Below are positions 18,450 through 26,901 of a stretch of DNA of 64,000 nt, piece after piece (within the stretch, counting starts at the first letter, position 1; each line of letters opens with the position of its first letter). The notes below the pieces were generated by a model that was not told the DNA's origin, did not search any database, and worked only from the letters and a program-made list of their open reading frames with translations. This DNA comes from Dawidia cretensis (GTDB lineage: Bacteria > Bacteroidota > Bacteroidia > Cytophagales > Cyclobacteriaceae): the NCBI RefSeq assembly GCF_018598175.1, contig NZ_JAHESE010000001.1, positions 186,001 through 250,000 of the forward strand, read 5' to 3'. The translations under genes were made by a program, and so were the position numbers.

Positions 18450-20222
18450 ATGGACGACATTAAAGATGCGGTAAGCCGGCTGCCGGAGTCTCCGGGGGTT
18501 TACCGTTTCTATAGTGCCGAAGATGTGCTGATCTACGTCGGCAAAGCCAAAAGCATCAAGAAACGCGTCAGTAGTTACTTTTCGAAAAGCACGGGCGTAA
18601 ACAGAAAAACTCTCCGACTGGTCTCTGAGATCCGGCGCATTGACTATACGGTATCGAACTCCGAATTCGATGCCTTGTTGCTGGAGAACAATTTCATCAA
18701 ACAAAACCAGCCTAAGTATAACATCCTCCTCAAGGACGATAAAACCTTCCCCTATATCTGCGTCCTGAAGGAACGTTATCCCCGCATCATCTATACGCGC
18801 AAGTATCTGCCGGAGCAAGGAGAATATTTCGGCCCGTACTCCAGCGTCGTGGCCATGAAGAATGTATTGGAGCTTGTGCGCAAGCTCTATACCATACGCA
18901 CCTGCTCGTTGCTGCTCAGTGAACAGAATGTGGCGCAAAAGAAGTTCAAGGTGTGCCTCGAGTTTCACATAGGCAACTGTAAAGGACCGTGCGAAGGTTT
19001 ACAGGCAGAAGAAGCCTATATGGAAGAGATTAGTCAGGCGCGCTATATCCTGAAAGGAAACCTCAGCGTTGTATACAATCACCTGAACAACCAGATGAAA
19101 GGCTTTGCAGCCAACCTGGAGTTTGAACGCGCACAAGCTGTAAAAGAAAAGGTTGACACCCTGGAACGTTTCCAATCGAAGTCGCTGGTGGTAAACCGCG
19201 ACGTGACCGACATCGACGTCTTTACCATTACGAGCATCGAAGCCTATGCCTACGTTAACTATCTCCAGATTATAGAAGGCTCTATTGTCTTCTCTAAAAC
19301 TGTTGAGCTCAAGAAGAAACTCGACGAGCCCGACGAGGAGTTGTTAAGCCTTGCGGTGGCTGAATTGCGTGAGCAAACCAATAGCAAGAACGAGGTCATC
19401 CTGAGCAACCTGGACATCACGGTGTTGGAAGAGGGTGTTGAAAATGTAGTCCCCAAGATTGGCGACAAAAAGAAGCTTATTTTCCTGTCGCTAAAAAATG
19501 CACTGGAGCTTAAGAAGGAAAAAGAGATTTTCCGTGAAGGCAAGAAGACAAAACAACAAGAGGTCCTGACTATCCTACAGAAGGATATGAAATTGCCTAC
19601 GTTACCTAAAGTCATCGAATGCTTTGACAACTCTAACCTGGGAGGCACGTCGCCTGTAGCATCCATGGTGCGCTTTGTCGATGGTAAGTCCGAACGAAAG
19701 GGCTACCGGCATTTTAATATCAAAACCGTAGAAGGGCCAGACGACTTTGCCTCTATGAAGGAGATCGTAGGTCGCCGCTATAAACGCATCCTGGAAGAAG
19801 GCCAACCTTTGCCTGATCTGATTATCGTCGACGGTGGTAAAGGGCAGCTTAGCAGCGCTTGTGAAGCCTTAAAAGAGTTGAACATCTACGGCAAAGTACC
19901 GATTGCAGGCATTGCCAAACGGCTGGAGGAAATATACTATCCCGAAGATCCGTTCCCGCTTCTCATCAGTAAAAAATCGCCGGGCCTCTTGTTATTACAG
20001 CAGATACGCGACGAAGCGCACCGGTTTGCCATCACGTTCCACCGCTTGAAGCGCAGTAAAAAACACTTCAGCTCGGCGCTGGAAGGTATAGAGGGGATTG
20101 GTCACAAGACAGCCGAAAAATTGCTGAAGCACTTTAAGTCCGTGAAGAAGATCAAAGAAGCCTCGATAGAAGAGATAGCTGCTATTATTGGTCAGAAGAA
20201 GGCCGAAGCCATGAAACGATAG
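18450..20222 (+). CDS. uvrC: UvrABC excinuclease subunit C
   Basis: A 590-residue nucleotide-excision repair nuclease that makes both incisions around a lesion. The GIY-YIG domain is at residues 10-90 (GVYRFYSAEDVLIYVGKAK). It is followed by the UVR motif (NNQMKGFAANLEFERAQAV), the RNase H-like C-terminal nuclease with IECFDNSNLGGTSPVASMV and LIIVDGGKGQL, and a terminal helix-hairpin-helix (EGIEGIGHKTAEKLL). It starts 14 bp after the PBP gene. uvrA is also in this window, at 31749-34595. Confidence 0.98.
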   Translation: MDDIKDAVSRLPESPGVYRFYSAEDVLIYVGKAKSIKKRVSSYFSKSTGVNRKTLRLVSEIRRIDYTVSNSEFDALLLENNFIKQNQPKYNILLKDDKTFPYICVLKERYPRIIYTRKYLPEQGEYFGPYSSVVAMKNVLELVRKLYTIRTCSLLLSEQNVAQKKFKVCLEFHIGNCKGPCEGLQAEEAYMEEISQARYILKGNLSVVYNHLNNQMKGFAANLEFERAQAVKEKVDTLERFQSKSLVVNRDVTDIDVFTITSIEAYAYVNYLQIIEGSIVFSKTVELKKKLDEPDEELLSLAVAELREQTNSKNEVILSNLDITVLEEGVENVVPKIGDKKKLIFLSLKNALELKKEKEIFREGKKTKQQEVLTILQKDMKLPTLPKVIECFDNSNLGGTSPVASMVRFVDGKSERKGYRHFNIKTVEGPDDFASMKEIVGRRYKRILEEGQPLPDLIIVDGGKGQLSSACEALKELNIYGKVPIAGIAKRLEEIYYPEDPFPLLISKKSPGLLLLQQIRDEAHRFAITFHRLKRSKKHFSSALEGIEGIGHKTAEKLLKHFKSVKKIKEASIEEIAAIIGQKKAEAMKR

Positions 20223-20237
20223 ACCCCAGCAGGTAAT

Positions 20238-20268
20238 AAAAAAAGGGAAGCTTTCGCCTCCCTTTTCA
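20238..20268. terminator. Terminator between convergent uvrC and gldN
   Basis: A-rich AAAAGGGAAG and CCTCCCTTTT form a short hairpin (one mismatch) that is flanked by A-run and T-run, so it can serve both converging units. Confidence 0.7.
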
Positions 20269-20286
20269 ATATCAAAAAAACAAAAC

Positions 20287-21201
20287 TTAAAACTCCCAGA
20301 GATTGTGCTCTTTCTCCATGAGCATCATTTCGGTCCACTCGCGTGCCCATACGCCTTCACGATAAGGACGGCCGTTAGCACGGTAGGTGTCGTCAATAGT
20401 CTCATCATCCGGATTTTGAACTTTATAGATCGTTCCGTGGAAGAGTCTCAGCAAGAAAGCATCGGCGAAGTTCTTGTTCTGAGCAGTGTTCTGCCAGTTG
20501 AACCATACCGCTTTCGGGATGTTATTGCGGAACAGTTTCTCGAGGTCCTTGTACTTAAACCAACCCAACGACACGTCGATGTTTGTGTTGGTTTTTGCAC
20601 CGGGAATGATCAGCTCGATGGCCTGAATGTCATAGTAGAGTCTTGATCTTCTTCTGTCGAAGATGATATCCTCACACATATGGGCATTGCTAATATCATT
20701 CACCATGTACTCGAGACCGCTGCCTTGTGAAGTTGCAGCCCAGTCATCACCGGCGTTGTCCGCACCCGGTGTTACACCACGGTTGTCACGCAGGGAACGG
20801 TAGTTCTTACCGTTATAGGTGATCACGTCGTCGGTATAAAAATCGCGGTTCGGATCCCACTGATCATAGGTCTGTGCCTGCTCAGCCACCAAACGGCCCA
20901 GAAAGTCTTGCTTAGAGACTTTCGAGGTCAGAGAGTCGCTGGCATAAACATCCGTCAACTCGCCAGATTTTACAGCGTCGATGATCAGCCGGGTTAATTC
21001 GCCATTTTTGGCGAAGAAGCCTTTGTTCTGCTTTTCACGCAGATCGATATTCCGCCACACACGCACTTTGTAGTGTTGCTCGTAGACAGGAATAGGGTTC
21101 AGTGAGTTCGGGTTGTACTGAACCTCCAGGTCCTGTACTTCCTGTGCTCTTGCTATAAAGCACGCTGCCGAAAGCGCTGCAAAAAATGCTATCTTCTTCA
21201 T
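20287..21201 (-). CDS. gldN: Type IX secretion / gliding protein GldN (PorN)
   Basis: A 304-residue periplasmic protein with a signal peptide (residues 1-19, ending ARAQ). GldN forms, with the lipoprotein GldK, the ring under the T9SS outer-membrane core. Family features are VWRNIDLREKQN, the GELTDVYASDSLT region, and the second half with RRRSRLYYDIQAIELIIPG. Residues about 112-156 look like an inserted carbohydrate-binding module of the CBM5/12 type (see that entry), which I do not remember in the Flavobacterium protein. Last gene of the gldKLMN run, 7 bp after gldM. Confidence 0.93.
   Translation of the reverse strand: MKKIAFFAALSAACFIARAQEVQDLEVQYNPNSLNPIPVYEQHYKVRVWRNIDLREKQNKGFFAKNGELTRLIIDAVKSGELTDVYASDSLTSKVSKQDFLGRLVAEQAQTYDQWDPNRDFYTDDVITYNGKNYRSLRDNRGVTPGADNAGDDWAATSQGSGLEYMVNDISNAHMCEDIIFDRRRSRLYYDIQAIELIIPGAKTNTNIDVSLGWFKYKDLEKLFRNNIPKAVWFNWQNTAQNKNFADAFLLRLFHGTIYKVQNPDDETIDDTYRANGRPYREGVWAREWTEMMLMEKEHNLWEF
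20734..20868 (-). other. CBM5/12-like (chitin-binding type 3) segment inside GldN
   Basis: Residues 112-156 of GldN carry the spacing of a CBM5/12 module: an initial W (W115), aromatic F121/Y122, the DDVITYNGKNYRSL core, a following P (P145), and a final W (W154). CBM5/12 modules are about 40-50 residues and bind chitin or cellulose through these aromatics. The flanking sequence on each side resumes the GldN family. The identification is by pattern only. Confidence 0.5.
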
Positions 21202-21208
21202 CTGTTTA

Positions 21209-22804
21209 TTAATTCACCGGTACAATGATAATACCATTCGAACCTTTCGGGACAATCTTTTCTTCGTCGTCACGGAATGTTCTACGGGCCGCATCTTTGA
21301 TATCAATAACGATACGGTCGCCAGGGCGGGCTTGGCCTGCCCATGAACGCAAGTCGGGGTTACCGTTCGTTGCAGTCAGACGCTGTACACCAGCTGTTCC
21401 ACGACCAAGGATAACCTCAGCACGCTTGATGGAATAACGAGCATCCTTCGGAACTTCTTCTTTGAAGTTTGCTTCCGGCTCAGCAGCAAAACGCAGGGCG
21501 GCAAGTTGATTGGCACGGATACCGTTGCGCAAGTCAACCGGGTTGTTACCCACGTATGCTACGTACTTCGGATCTGGCACGTTCTTCACGTCGAACGGCT
21601 GATCACCGATCGTAGCGCCACCGTTGCTTACCGTTACTTTGATCTTCCGTTGTTTCGGAATGATCGTTACACGGCCGGGCTTGTCACCTTTGATGATGTC
21701 AGCACCGCCGTTTGAGTTAAACGAAGGGTTATAGTTCGTGCCGAGCGAAGGAACTTCGATGTTCACCGTGTTACCACAGTTCATATACAGAGTAGGAGCG
21801 TTACCAGTCGTTGCTTTAATAACGGGTTGTGCCACCATGTACTGAATGTCTTGCTCGTACGGCTTGCCATCGATCATGATCCGGGCTTTGAAAGACTGTT
21901 TCGAGAAACCGTCTTTGTCATAGCTTCCACCTTTCGCGGTGAATTCTACTTTACCCATCTTCACACCGGACGGATCGTCCATTACCTGCAGTTTCTGACC
22001 GTTGTAGTACATCTCAGGCACCAGGCCAGAAGCCGAGGCCGTGATGAACATGTCAGCCTGGTATTTAGCACCTGCTGCCACGATCGAAGATACAGGACGA
22101 ACCATCGGAACGATACGGTCGAACTTCACTACACCAGCACCAGCTTTCTCAGCCAGAATGGTCAGTGCCTTCGCTTCTTGCTCCAATACTTCAGTTTGGA
22201 TCTGCGTTACGGAAGCGTAAGCCGCTACCGCAGGCGTGTTTTCAAACGTGAAGGTCAGAAAGTCTTTGTTCTTGTGCTTCTCGTTGTCTTTGAAAGCTGC
22301 CATTTGATCGGGAGACTTCGTCAGCGTTTCGAATTTACCACCCGTCAGCTTTTCGAGCTGCTTGCGGTATTCTTCAAGCTTCTTCACGAACTCGACACCT
22401 ACGCCGGCACCATCTTTTTTATCGATCATCATCGTCGCTATTTTCGAGCTGTGATCGTTGATGAATTGTTCGTCGACACCTTTAGCGCCGGCTTCGGCGA
22501 GCATCTTTTTCTTAACTTCTTCGATATAAGCCACGGTCACTTTTGACTGCTTCCGTACTTCCTGGGCATTCGCTACGGCTTGCTTTACAGCTGCGTCGTC
22601 GCTCTTGCCACCGTCTTCCACTATCTTTCCAAGTTGAGCATCGTTCTTGGTATTCCCATCACCAATCAGCGACTCAAGCGTGCTGTTGATGATAGCGAAT
22701 TTCTCCAGAACGGCATTGCTCACCTGCAGCGCCAGAAGTGCAGTCAGTACGAGATACATCATACCGATCATCTTCTGCCGCGGGGTTTCCTTTCCACCTG
22801 CCAT
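21209..22804 (-). CDS. gldM: Type IX secretion / gliding motor protein GldM (PorM)
   Basis: A 531-residue inner-membrane protein with one N-terminal helix (about residues 11-33: KMIGMMYLVLTALLALQVSN) and a long periplasmic part. GldM sits in the GldL ring and rotates to pass proton-motive energy to the outer membrane. Arg9 before the helix matches the conserved basic residue of the family. The first periplasmic domain is helical (to about residue 210); the rest is beta-rich, as in the known D2-D4 domains. 45 bp after gldL. Confidence 0.96.
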   Translation of the reverse strand: MAGGKETPRQKMIGMMYLVLTALLALQVSNAVLEKFAIINSTLESLIGDGNTKNDAQLGKIVEDGGKSDDAAVKQAVANAQEVRKQSKVTVAYIEEVKKKMLAEAGAKGVDEQFINDHSSKIATMMIDKKDGAGVGVEFVKKLEEYRKQLEKLTGGKFETLTKSPDQMAAFKDNEKHKNKDFLTFTFENTPAVAAYASVTQIQTEVLEQEAKALTILAEKAGAGVVKFDRIVPMVRPVSSIVAAGAKYQADMFITASASGLVPEMYYNGQKLQVMDDPSGVKMGKVEFTAKGGSYDKDGFSKQSFKARIMIDGKPYEQDIQYMVAQPVIKATTGNAPTLYMNCGNTVNIEVPSLGTNYNPSFNSNGGADIIKGDKPGRVTIIPKQRKIKVTVSNGGATIGDQPFDVKNVPDPKYVAYVGNNPVDLRNGIRANQLAALRFAAEPEANFKEEVPKDARYSIKRAEVILGRGTAGVQRLTATNGNPDLRSWAGQARPGDRIVIDIKDAARRTFRDDEEKIVPKGSNGIIIVPVN

Positions 22805-22849
22805 TGTTGGTTGTTTTTTTAATTAAACGTTAAAAAACAGTCAATCGTA

Positions 22850-23671
22850 TTAATTCTGTCCGCCACCTTTCATGGCCGTCAGCATGCTGCCGTACACTTT
22901 GTTCAGGGCAGTCAGGTTATCAGAAAGTTTACCAAGTTCTGATGTGAATTTAGCGGTGTTGTCACCAACCTTCGACAGACCTTGCATAGCACCTGTCAGG
23001 CTTTCATAGAACTTGTTCATATTCTTCACGTGGCTGTCGGCGTCCTTCAGCTCCATCTCATATACTGAGTTCAGGGCAGCGAGGTTCTTCGTTACTTTCT
23101 GAACTTGTGAGTGGTACTCACCAGCGTCTTTCGATGCTTCAGACATGCTGGACACAGCCTTGATAGCAGTATCGTAAGACTTGTTCATTTCCACCAGCTG
23201 TGTAGAAGCTTTCTTCACGTTGTTTGCATAGTCGTTTGTAGCGACAGCAGCGTCAGAAAGAGTCGACATTTTCTTAGCAGACTCAGCCAGGTTGTTCAGG
23301 CCTTTGCCGAGGCTATCCAGCAGCTCAGGACCGATCTTCGCTTTCTCAAGTGAAGCATCCAGTTGCTGAGACAAAGAAGCGCCAGCAGGTTTATTAGAGA
23401 TACGAGGCGAAGTAGTAGGAGCTTCGTAGTCTTCAGAAAGTTCAGGATATACTTTTGACCAATCTGGTTCCTGGTGAGGCGGCTCGAATGCGCTCAGGAA
23501 GAAGATCACAGCCTCTGTCAAGAGACCGATCATCAGCATCTGGTCAGCACCGGTCAAGTGAAGAATTTTAAATAACGCACCCACGATTACAACTGCCGCA
23601 CCAATACCATAAACTTTGGGCATTATGGTCTTGAAGAGAAGTTCGGCAAATCCGCCTTTTTTCTTGCTCAT
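22850..23671 (-). CDS. gldL: Type IX secretion / gliding motor protein GldL (PorL)
   Basis: A 273-residue inner-membrane protein with two helices near residues 18-38 and 44-62. The second contains Glu53 (MIGLLTEAVIFF), at the place of the proton-linked glutamate of the motor, and the first ends with Lys35 and His38. The cytoplasmic C-terminal part is a long helical region (coiled-coil-like from about residue 105). GldL pentamers with GldM form the rotary motor that powers secretion and gliding. Confidence 0.95.
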   Translation of the reverse strand: MSKKKGGFAELLFKTIMPKVYGIGAAVVIVGALFKILHLTGADQMLMIGLLTEAVIFFLSAFEPPHQEPDWSKVYPELSEDYEAPTTSPRISNKPAGASLSQQLDASLEKAKIGPELLDSLGKGLNNLAESAKKMSTLSDAAVATNDYANNVKKASTQLVEMNKSYDTAIKAVSSMSEASKDAGEYHSQVQKVTKNLAALNSVYEMELKDADSHVKNMNKFYESLTGAMQGLSKVGDNTAKFTSELGKLSDNLTALNKVYGSMLTAMKGGGQN

Positions 23672-23733
23672 TTTAGTAATGGTTTAAGTTTTTTGCCTTT
23701 TGATATTAAAAAATAGAATAGAGTTTCTGATTG

Positions 23734-24822
23734 TTAAAATTCCTGACCTGACGAGCGGCCTAAGTGGGTCATTGCACAGCGGAACCCAATATAAGCGCGC
23801 GTTGAGTCTTTGAATTCATACGTACGTGTGCCTGTTTCGAGGTAGTAAGCCACATCTTTCCAGGAACCACCGCGTACCACTTTCTTAGGAGGAACACGTG
23901 GGTTGTAAGCTGAGCTCTCCGGGTTGGTTCTCGGATCGATGTACTGCGGGTTCAAGTCCCACACGGTCGGTACAGAAGCAGGGTTGAAGTCATCTAAACA
24001 CCATTCTGAAACATTTCCTGCCATGTCGAACAGACCGAAGTCGTTGGGGAAATAGGACATTGCAGGAGATGTGTAGGCAAAACCATCATCATAGAAGTTA
24101 CCACGGCCAGGTTTGAAGTTTGCCAGCATACATCCTTTAGAGTTACGGATGTACGGGTTACCCCAGGGATATTTGGCCATGTCACGGCCGCCACGGGCGG
24201 CATATTCCCATTCTGCCTCAGACGGCAGACGGAAGGCAGGCATTTGGAAATCGCCTACACTTTTGCGGTAGTCGTTCAGGTAAGCAGTTCTCCATTTTCC
24301 AAAGAAAACAGCAGCGTCCCAGTTGATACCCACAACCGGGTAGTCGTCGTAACCCGGGTGCCAGTAGTAGTAGTCCTGAATAGGGTCACCCATGTGGTGA
24401 GCAAAGTCACGCACCCAGGCGGCAGTATCGGGATAATATTTCTGACGGAACGTTTCAGCATCGACTGTCTCGAAGCCTTCAATGGTACCGTTGTCTACCA
24501 GGAAGAAGTTTGTGAATTGACGGTACTCGTTGTTGGTAATTTCTGTATCGTCCATGAAGAACGAACCGATGGTTACCTGCTTGTTGAAGTTGATTTGAGT
24601 GGATGCAGGATCTTCGTCTGCCTGACCCATGTGAAACGTACCAGCGGGAATCGGAACCATCCCGTAGGGAATTGTCATCACCCAACCTTCGCGGCCGGGA
24701 ACTCCGACGAGTTCACCCTGATCGTTTCCGCCACCTTTACCACCTCCAAGACCCAGGAGGCCACAAGCACTGGCCACTGCGCCCGAAAGCACTAACACTA
24801 CTTTTGAAAGAACCTTATTCAT
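23734..24822 (-). CDS. gldK: Type IX secretion / gliding lipoprotein GldK (PorK)
   Basis: A 362-residue outer-membrane lipoprotein. The lipobox is ASAC (Cys at about residue 20), followed by a Gly-rich linker. The rest is a formylglycine-generating-enzyme/sulfatase-modifying-factor-like domain with FRLPSEAEWEYAARGG, FDMAGNVSEWCLDDF and VVRGGSWKD. In GldK this fold is structural, not catalytic. It forms the ring with GldN. First gene of gldKLMN; gldJ is not in the window. Confidence 0.95.
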   Translation of the reverse strand: MNKVLSKVVLVLSGAVASACGLLGLGGGKGGGNDQGELVGVPGREGWVMTIPYGMVPIPAGTFHMGQADEDPASTQINFNKQVTIGSFFMDDTEITNNEYRQFTNFFLVDNGTIEGFETVDAETFRQKYYPDTAAWVRDFAHHMGDPIQDYYYWHPGYDDYPVVGINWDAAVFFGKWRTAYLNDYRKSVGDFQMPAFRLPSEAEWEYAARGGRDMAKYPWGNPYIRNSKGCMLANFKPGRGNFYDDGFAYTSPAMSYFPNDFGLFDMAGNVSEWCLDDFNPASVPTVWDLNPQYIDPRTNPESSAYNPRVPPKKVVRGGSWKDVAYYLETGTRTYEFKDSTRAYIGFRCAMTHLGRSSGQEF

Positions 24823-24948
24823 ACTGCTATCTCAGGTTTGTCTACGGTGAATTTTTAGAGGACGAAAGTTAATTGTATCAGCTTTATTTTTTTGAAGAAA
24901 GTAAATGCAAATTCATTAAAATCTTAAAAATACCAAACTCAGTGCCGC

Positions 24949-25899
24949 TTAATGCCTGTAGCGAGGGGTTCGAACGACTTTTTTGCCGCTGCCCGGATTG
25001 ACAGGTAATTCATAACTCAGCATGAACTCAAGCGAAAAATTATCTTTGGCATCACGGTCTTTGACGATGAAGTCAATGCCACTACCTAACTTGAGTGATT
25101 TATCTTTTAAAAGTGCATATCCTAACAGTAAGCTACCGGCCTCTCCTTGTCTAAACGCAAGGCCTCCCCACATCGTATCTTTCAAATAGCCAATCGTTGC
25201 AAAATCTATCTGCGTACGATTCAAATCCGAGCGAACGGCTGTGCTAAATTGTACACGTAAATCAAAGCTTACGTCATAAAAGTAGCCGCCGGTAAAGTTG
25301 ATGTGGTTTTCCAATGCGCTGCGCACACCATCTTCACCAAAATCAAATTCAGAACGCAACAAGTGGTTAAAACCAATACCGAGATAATATTTTTCCGTAC
25401 GGTAAAACGCGCCCAGGCCCAGGTCCGGGCGAATCTGCGACTCTTTGCCGTGCTTCAACAGCGGGTCATCGGGATTCGTCGCACGGTATACTTCCCAATC
25501 AATCGCTTGCGAGTATATACCTGCTTTGATACCTAAGCTAAGTTTCGTGTCTTTAATACCCAGGTGATACGCGTACATCGCTTGTGCTTCCAGGTTGTTT
25601 TGCGGTCCAAGCTTATCGTTCATGACGTAAGCACCAAACCCGCTGCGCAGTTTGAAGATGGGTGTGTTGAAGCTTACCATCTGTGTTACGGGAGCGCCAC
25701 CATCATTGAAGCTTGACTGGTACCCGAGCCATTGGCTACGGTGTACTGCTGTGAGCCTCGTTACACCGTCTACACCAGCGTACGCAGGAGTCATGTATAA
25801 GTTATTAAACATGTACTGCGTGAACAGGGGATCTTGCTGAGCAAAAACACCGGATCCAGCCAGGGCCAACAGGAGGGTATAAAAAGTCTTTTTCAGCAT
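24949..25899 (-). CDS. PorP/SprF family outer-membrane protein
   Basis: A 316-residue protein with a signal peptide (residues 1-20, ending VFAQ). The family opening QQDPLFTQYMFNNLYMTPAYAG is shown here by QQDPLFTQYMFN and the following NP/TPAYAG turn. PorP/SprF proteins are T9SS-linked barrels that help secrete or anchor surface proteins. The place directly upstream of gldKLMN suggests that this is the core PorP-type component and not one of the SprB-partner copies. It is separated from gldK by 126 bp. Confidence 0.88.
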   Translation of the reverse strand: MLKKTFYTLLLALAGSGVFAQQDPLFTQYMFNNLYMTPAYAGVDGVTRLTAVHRSQWLGYQSSFNDGGAPVTQMVSFNTPIFKLRSGFGAYVMNDKLGPQNNLEAQAMYAYHLGIKDTKLSLGIKAGIYSQAIDWEVYRATNPDDPLLKHGKESQIRPDLGLGAFYRTEKYYLGIGFNHLLRSEFDFGEDGVRSALENHINFTGGYFYDVSFDLRVQFSTAVRSDLNRTQIDFATIGYLKDTMWGGLAFRQGEAGSLLLGYALLKDKSLKLGSGIDFIVKDRDAKDNFSLEFMLSYELPVNPGSGKKVVRTPRYRH

Positions 25900-26101
25900 T
25901 AAGGTTAAAAAGTAGAATTTAAAGTAAGCGCTTTTTTACGACACAGTCAATCTAATGTAATTAAAGTGTAATAAAAAAGGTCACTTTGTAAAATTCAAAG
26001 GATGAACGAGTTATTCAAAAAAACTACCCGTTCATGCGGGCATATCAAAACACCCAAAACGCCGAAAACCGTTTCGTTCCGCTGAAAGAACTGAAAATGT
26101 G

Positions 26102-26878
26102 CTACTTAATTCCGTTCGCCTTTTTTATATAGAGCTCGAGTGCACCCGTCATTGACGGCGCGTTCGGCAGGGGTGCTTCAATGTCCAAAATAAGGCCGGC
26201 ATCGCGTACAGCCTTGGCCGTTGTCGGGCCAAAAACCGCTATGCGGGTGTTATTTTGCTTGAATTCAGGGAAATTGACAAAAAGGGAGTTGATGCCAGAA
26301 GGGCTGAAAAATGCCAGAATATCGTAAAACACTTCTTTCAGGTCCGATAAGTTGGCAGCTACCGTGTGGTAAATGATGGCCTCCGTGTAATTGTATCCAC
26401 CTTCTCTTAAAAAATCAGGGATGTCATTTTTACGGATATCCGAGCAGGGGAAAAGGTATTTCTCGTTTTTGTGCTTCTTGAGGATCTCCAGCAGATCTTG
26501 AGCCGTCTTCAAACCCGTGAAGATTTTGCGCTTACGGATCACGATGTATTTCTGCAGGTAGTTGGACGTCTGCTCCGAGATGCAAAAATACTTCATCTCC
26601 GGGGGCATCTCGAGTTTTAGTTCCTGACAGATATGGAAGAAATGGTCGACGGCATTACGGCTGGTGAAAATGATGGCCGTATGGTTTAAGATGTCGATCT
26701 TCTGCTTGCGAAATTCTTTGACAGGTACCGGCTCCACCTGAATGAACGGGCGGAAATCGATTTTAAGGTTATACTTTTCAGCCAACTTCAAGTAGGGAGA
26801 GTTCGCATCAGCCGGAGCTTCTTGGGTCACCAGAATGCTTTTTACTTTGCGCATCCTGTCAGTAGCAATTTCACTCAT
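26102..26878 (-). CDS. hemD: Uroporphyrinogen-III synthase
   Basis: A 258-residue cytosolic enzyme that closes and inverts ring D of hydroxymethylbilane in heme and siroheme synthesis. HemD is poorly conserved; recognisable parts are KSILVTQEAP, HTAIIFTSRNAVDHFF, the KYLFPCSDIRKNDIPDFLR middle, and DILAFFSPSGINSLF with IAVFGPTTAKAVRDAG near the end. It follows the DUF4271 gene by 23 bp. In many Bacteroidota hemD lies beside DUF4271 and porP/gld genes, as here. Confidence 0.88.
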   Translation of the reverse strand: MSEIATDRMRKVKSILVTQEAPADANSPYLKLAEKYNLKIDFRPFIQVEPVPVKEFRKQKIDILNHTAIIFTSRNAVDHFFHICQELKLEMPPEMKYFCISEQTSNYLQKYIVIRKRKIFTGLKTAQDLLEILKKHKNEKYLFPCSDIRKNDIPDFLREGGYNYTEAIIYHTVAANLSDLKEVFYDILAFFSPSGINSLFVNFPEFKQNNTRIAVFGPTTAKAVRDAGLILDIEAPLPNAPSMTGALELYIKKANGIK

Positions 26879-26901
26879 ATCAACACGTAAACGAATTCAG
26901 G

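Noticed and set aside
24949-24990. tRNA-like GGTTCGAA sequence near 24966
   Set aside because: It lies in the coding end of the PorP/SprF gene, and no acceptor stem or anticodon arm can be drawn around it. No tRNA was found elsewhere.
26002-26035. ATGAACG/CGTTCAT inverted repeat between hemD and the PorP gene
   Set aside because: Only 7 bp with a 20-nt loop; too weak to call a terminator or operator.
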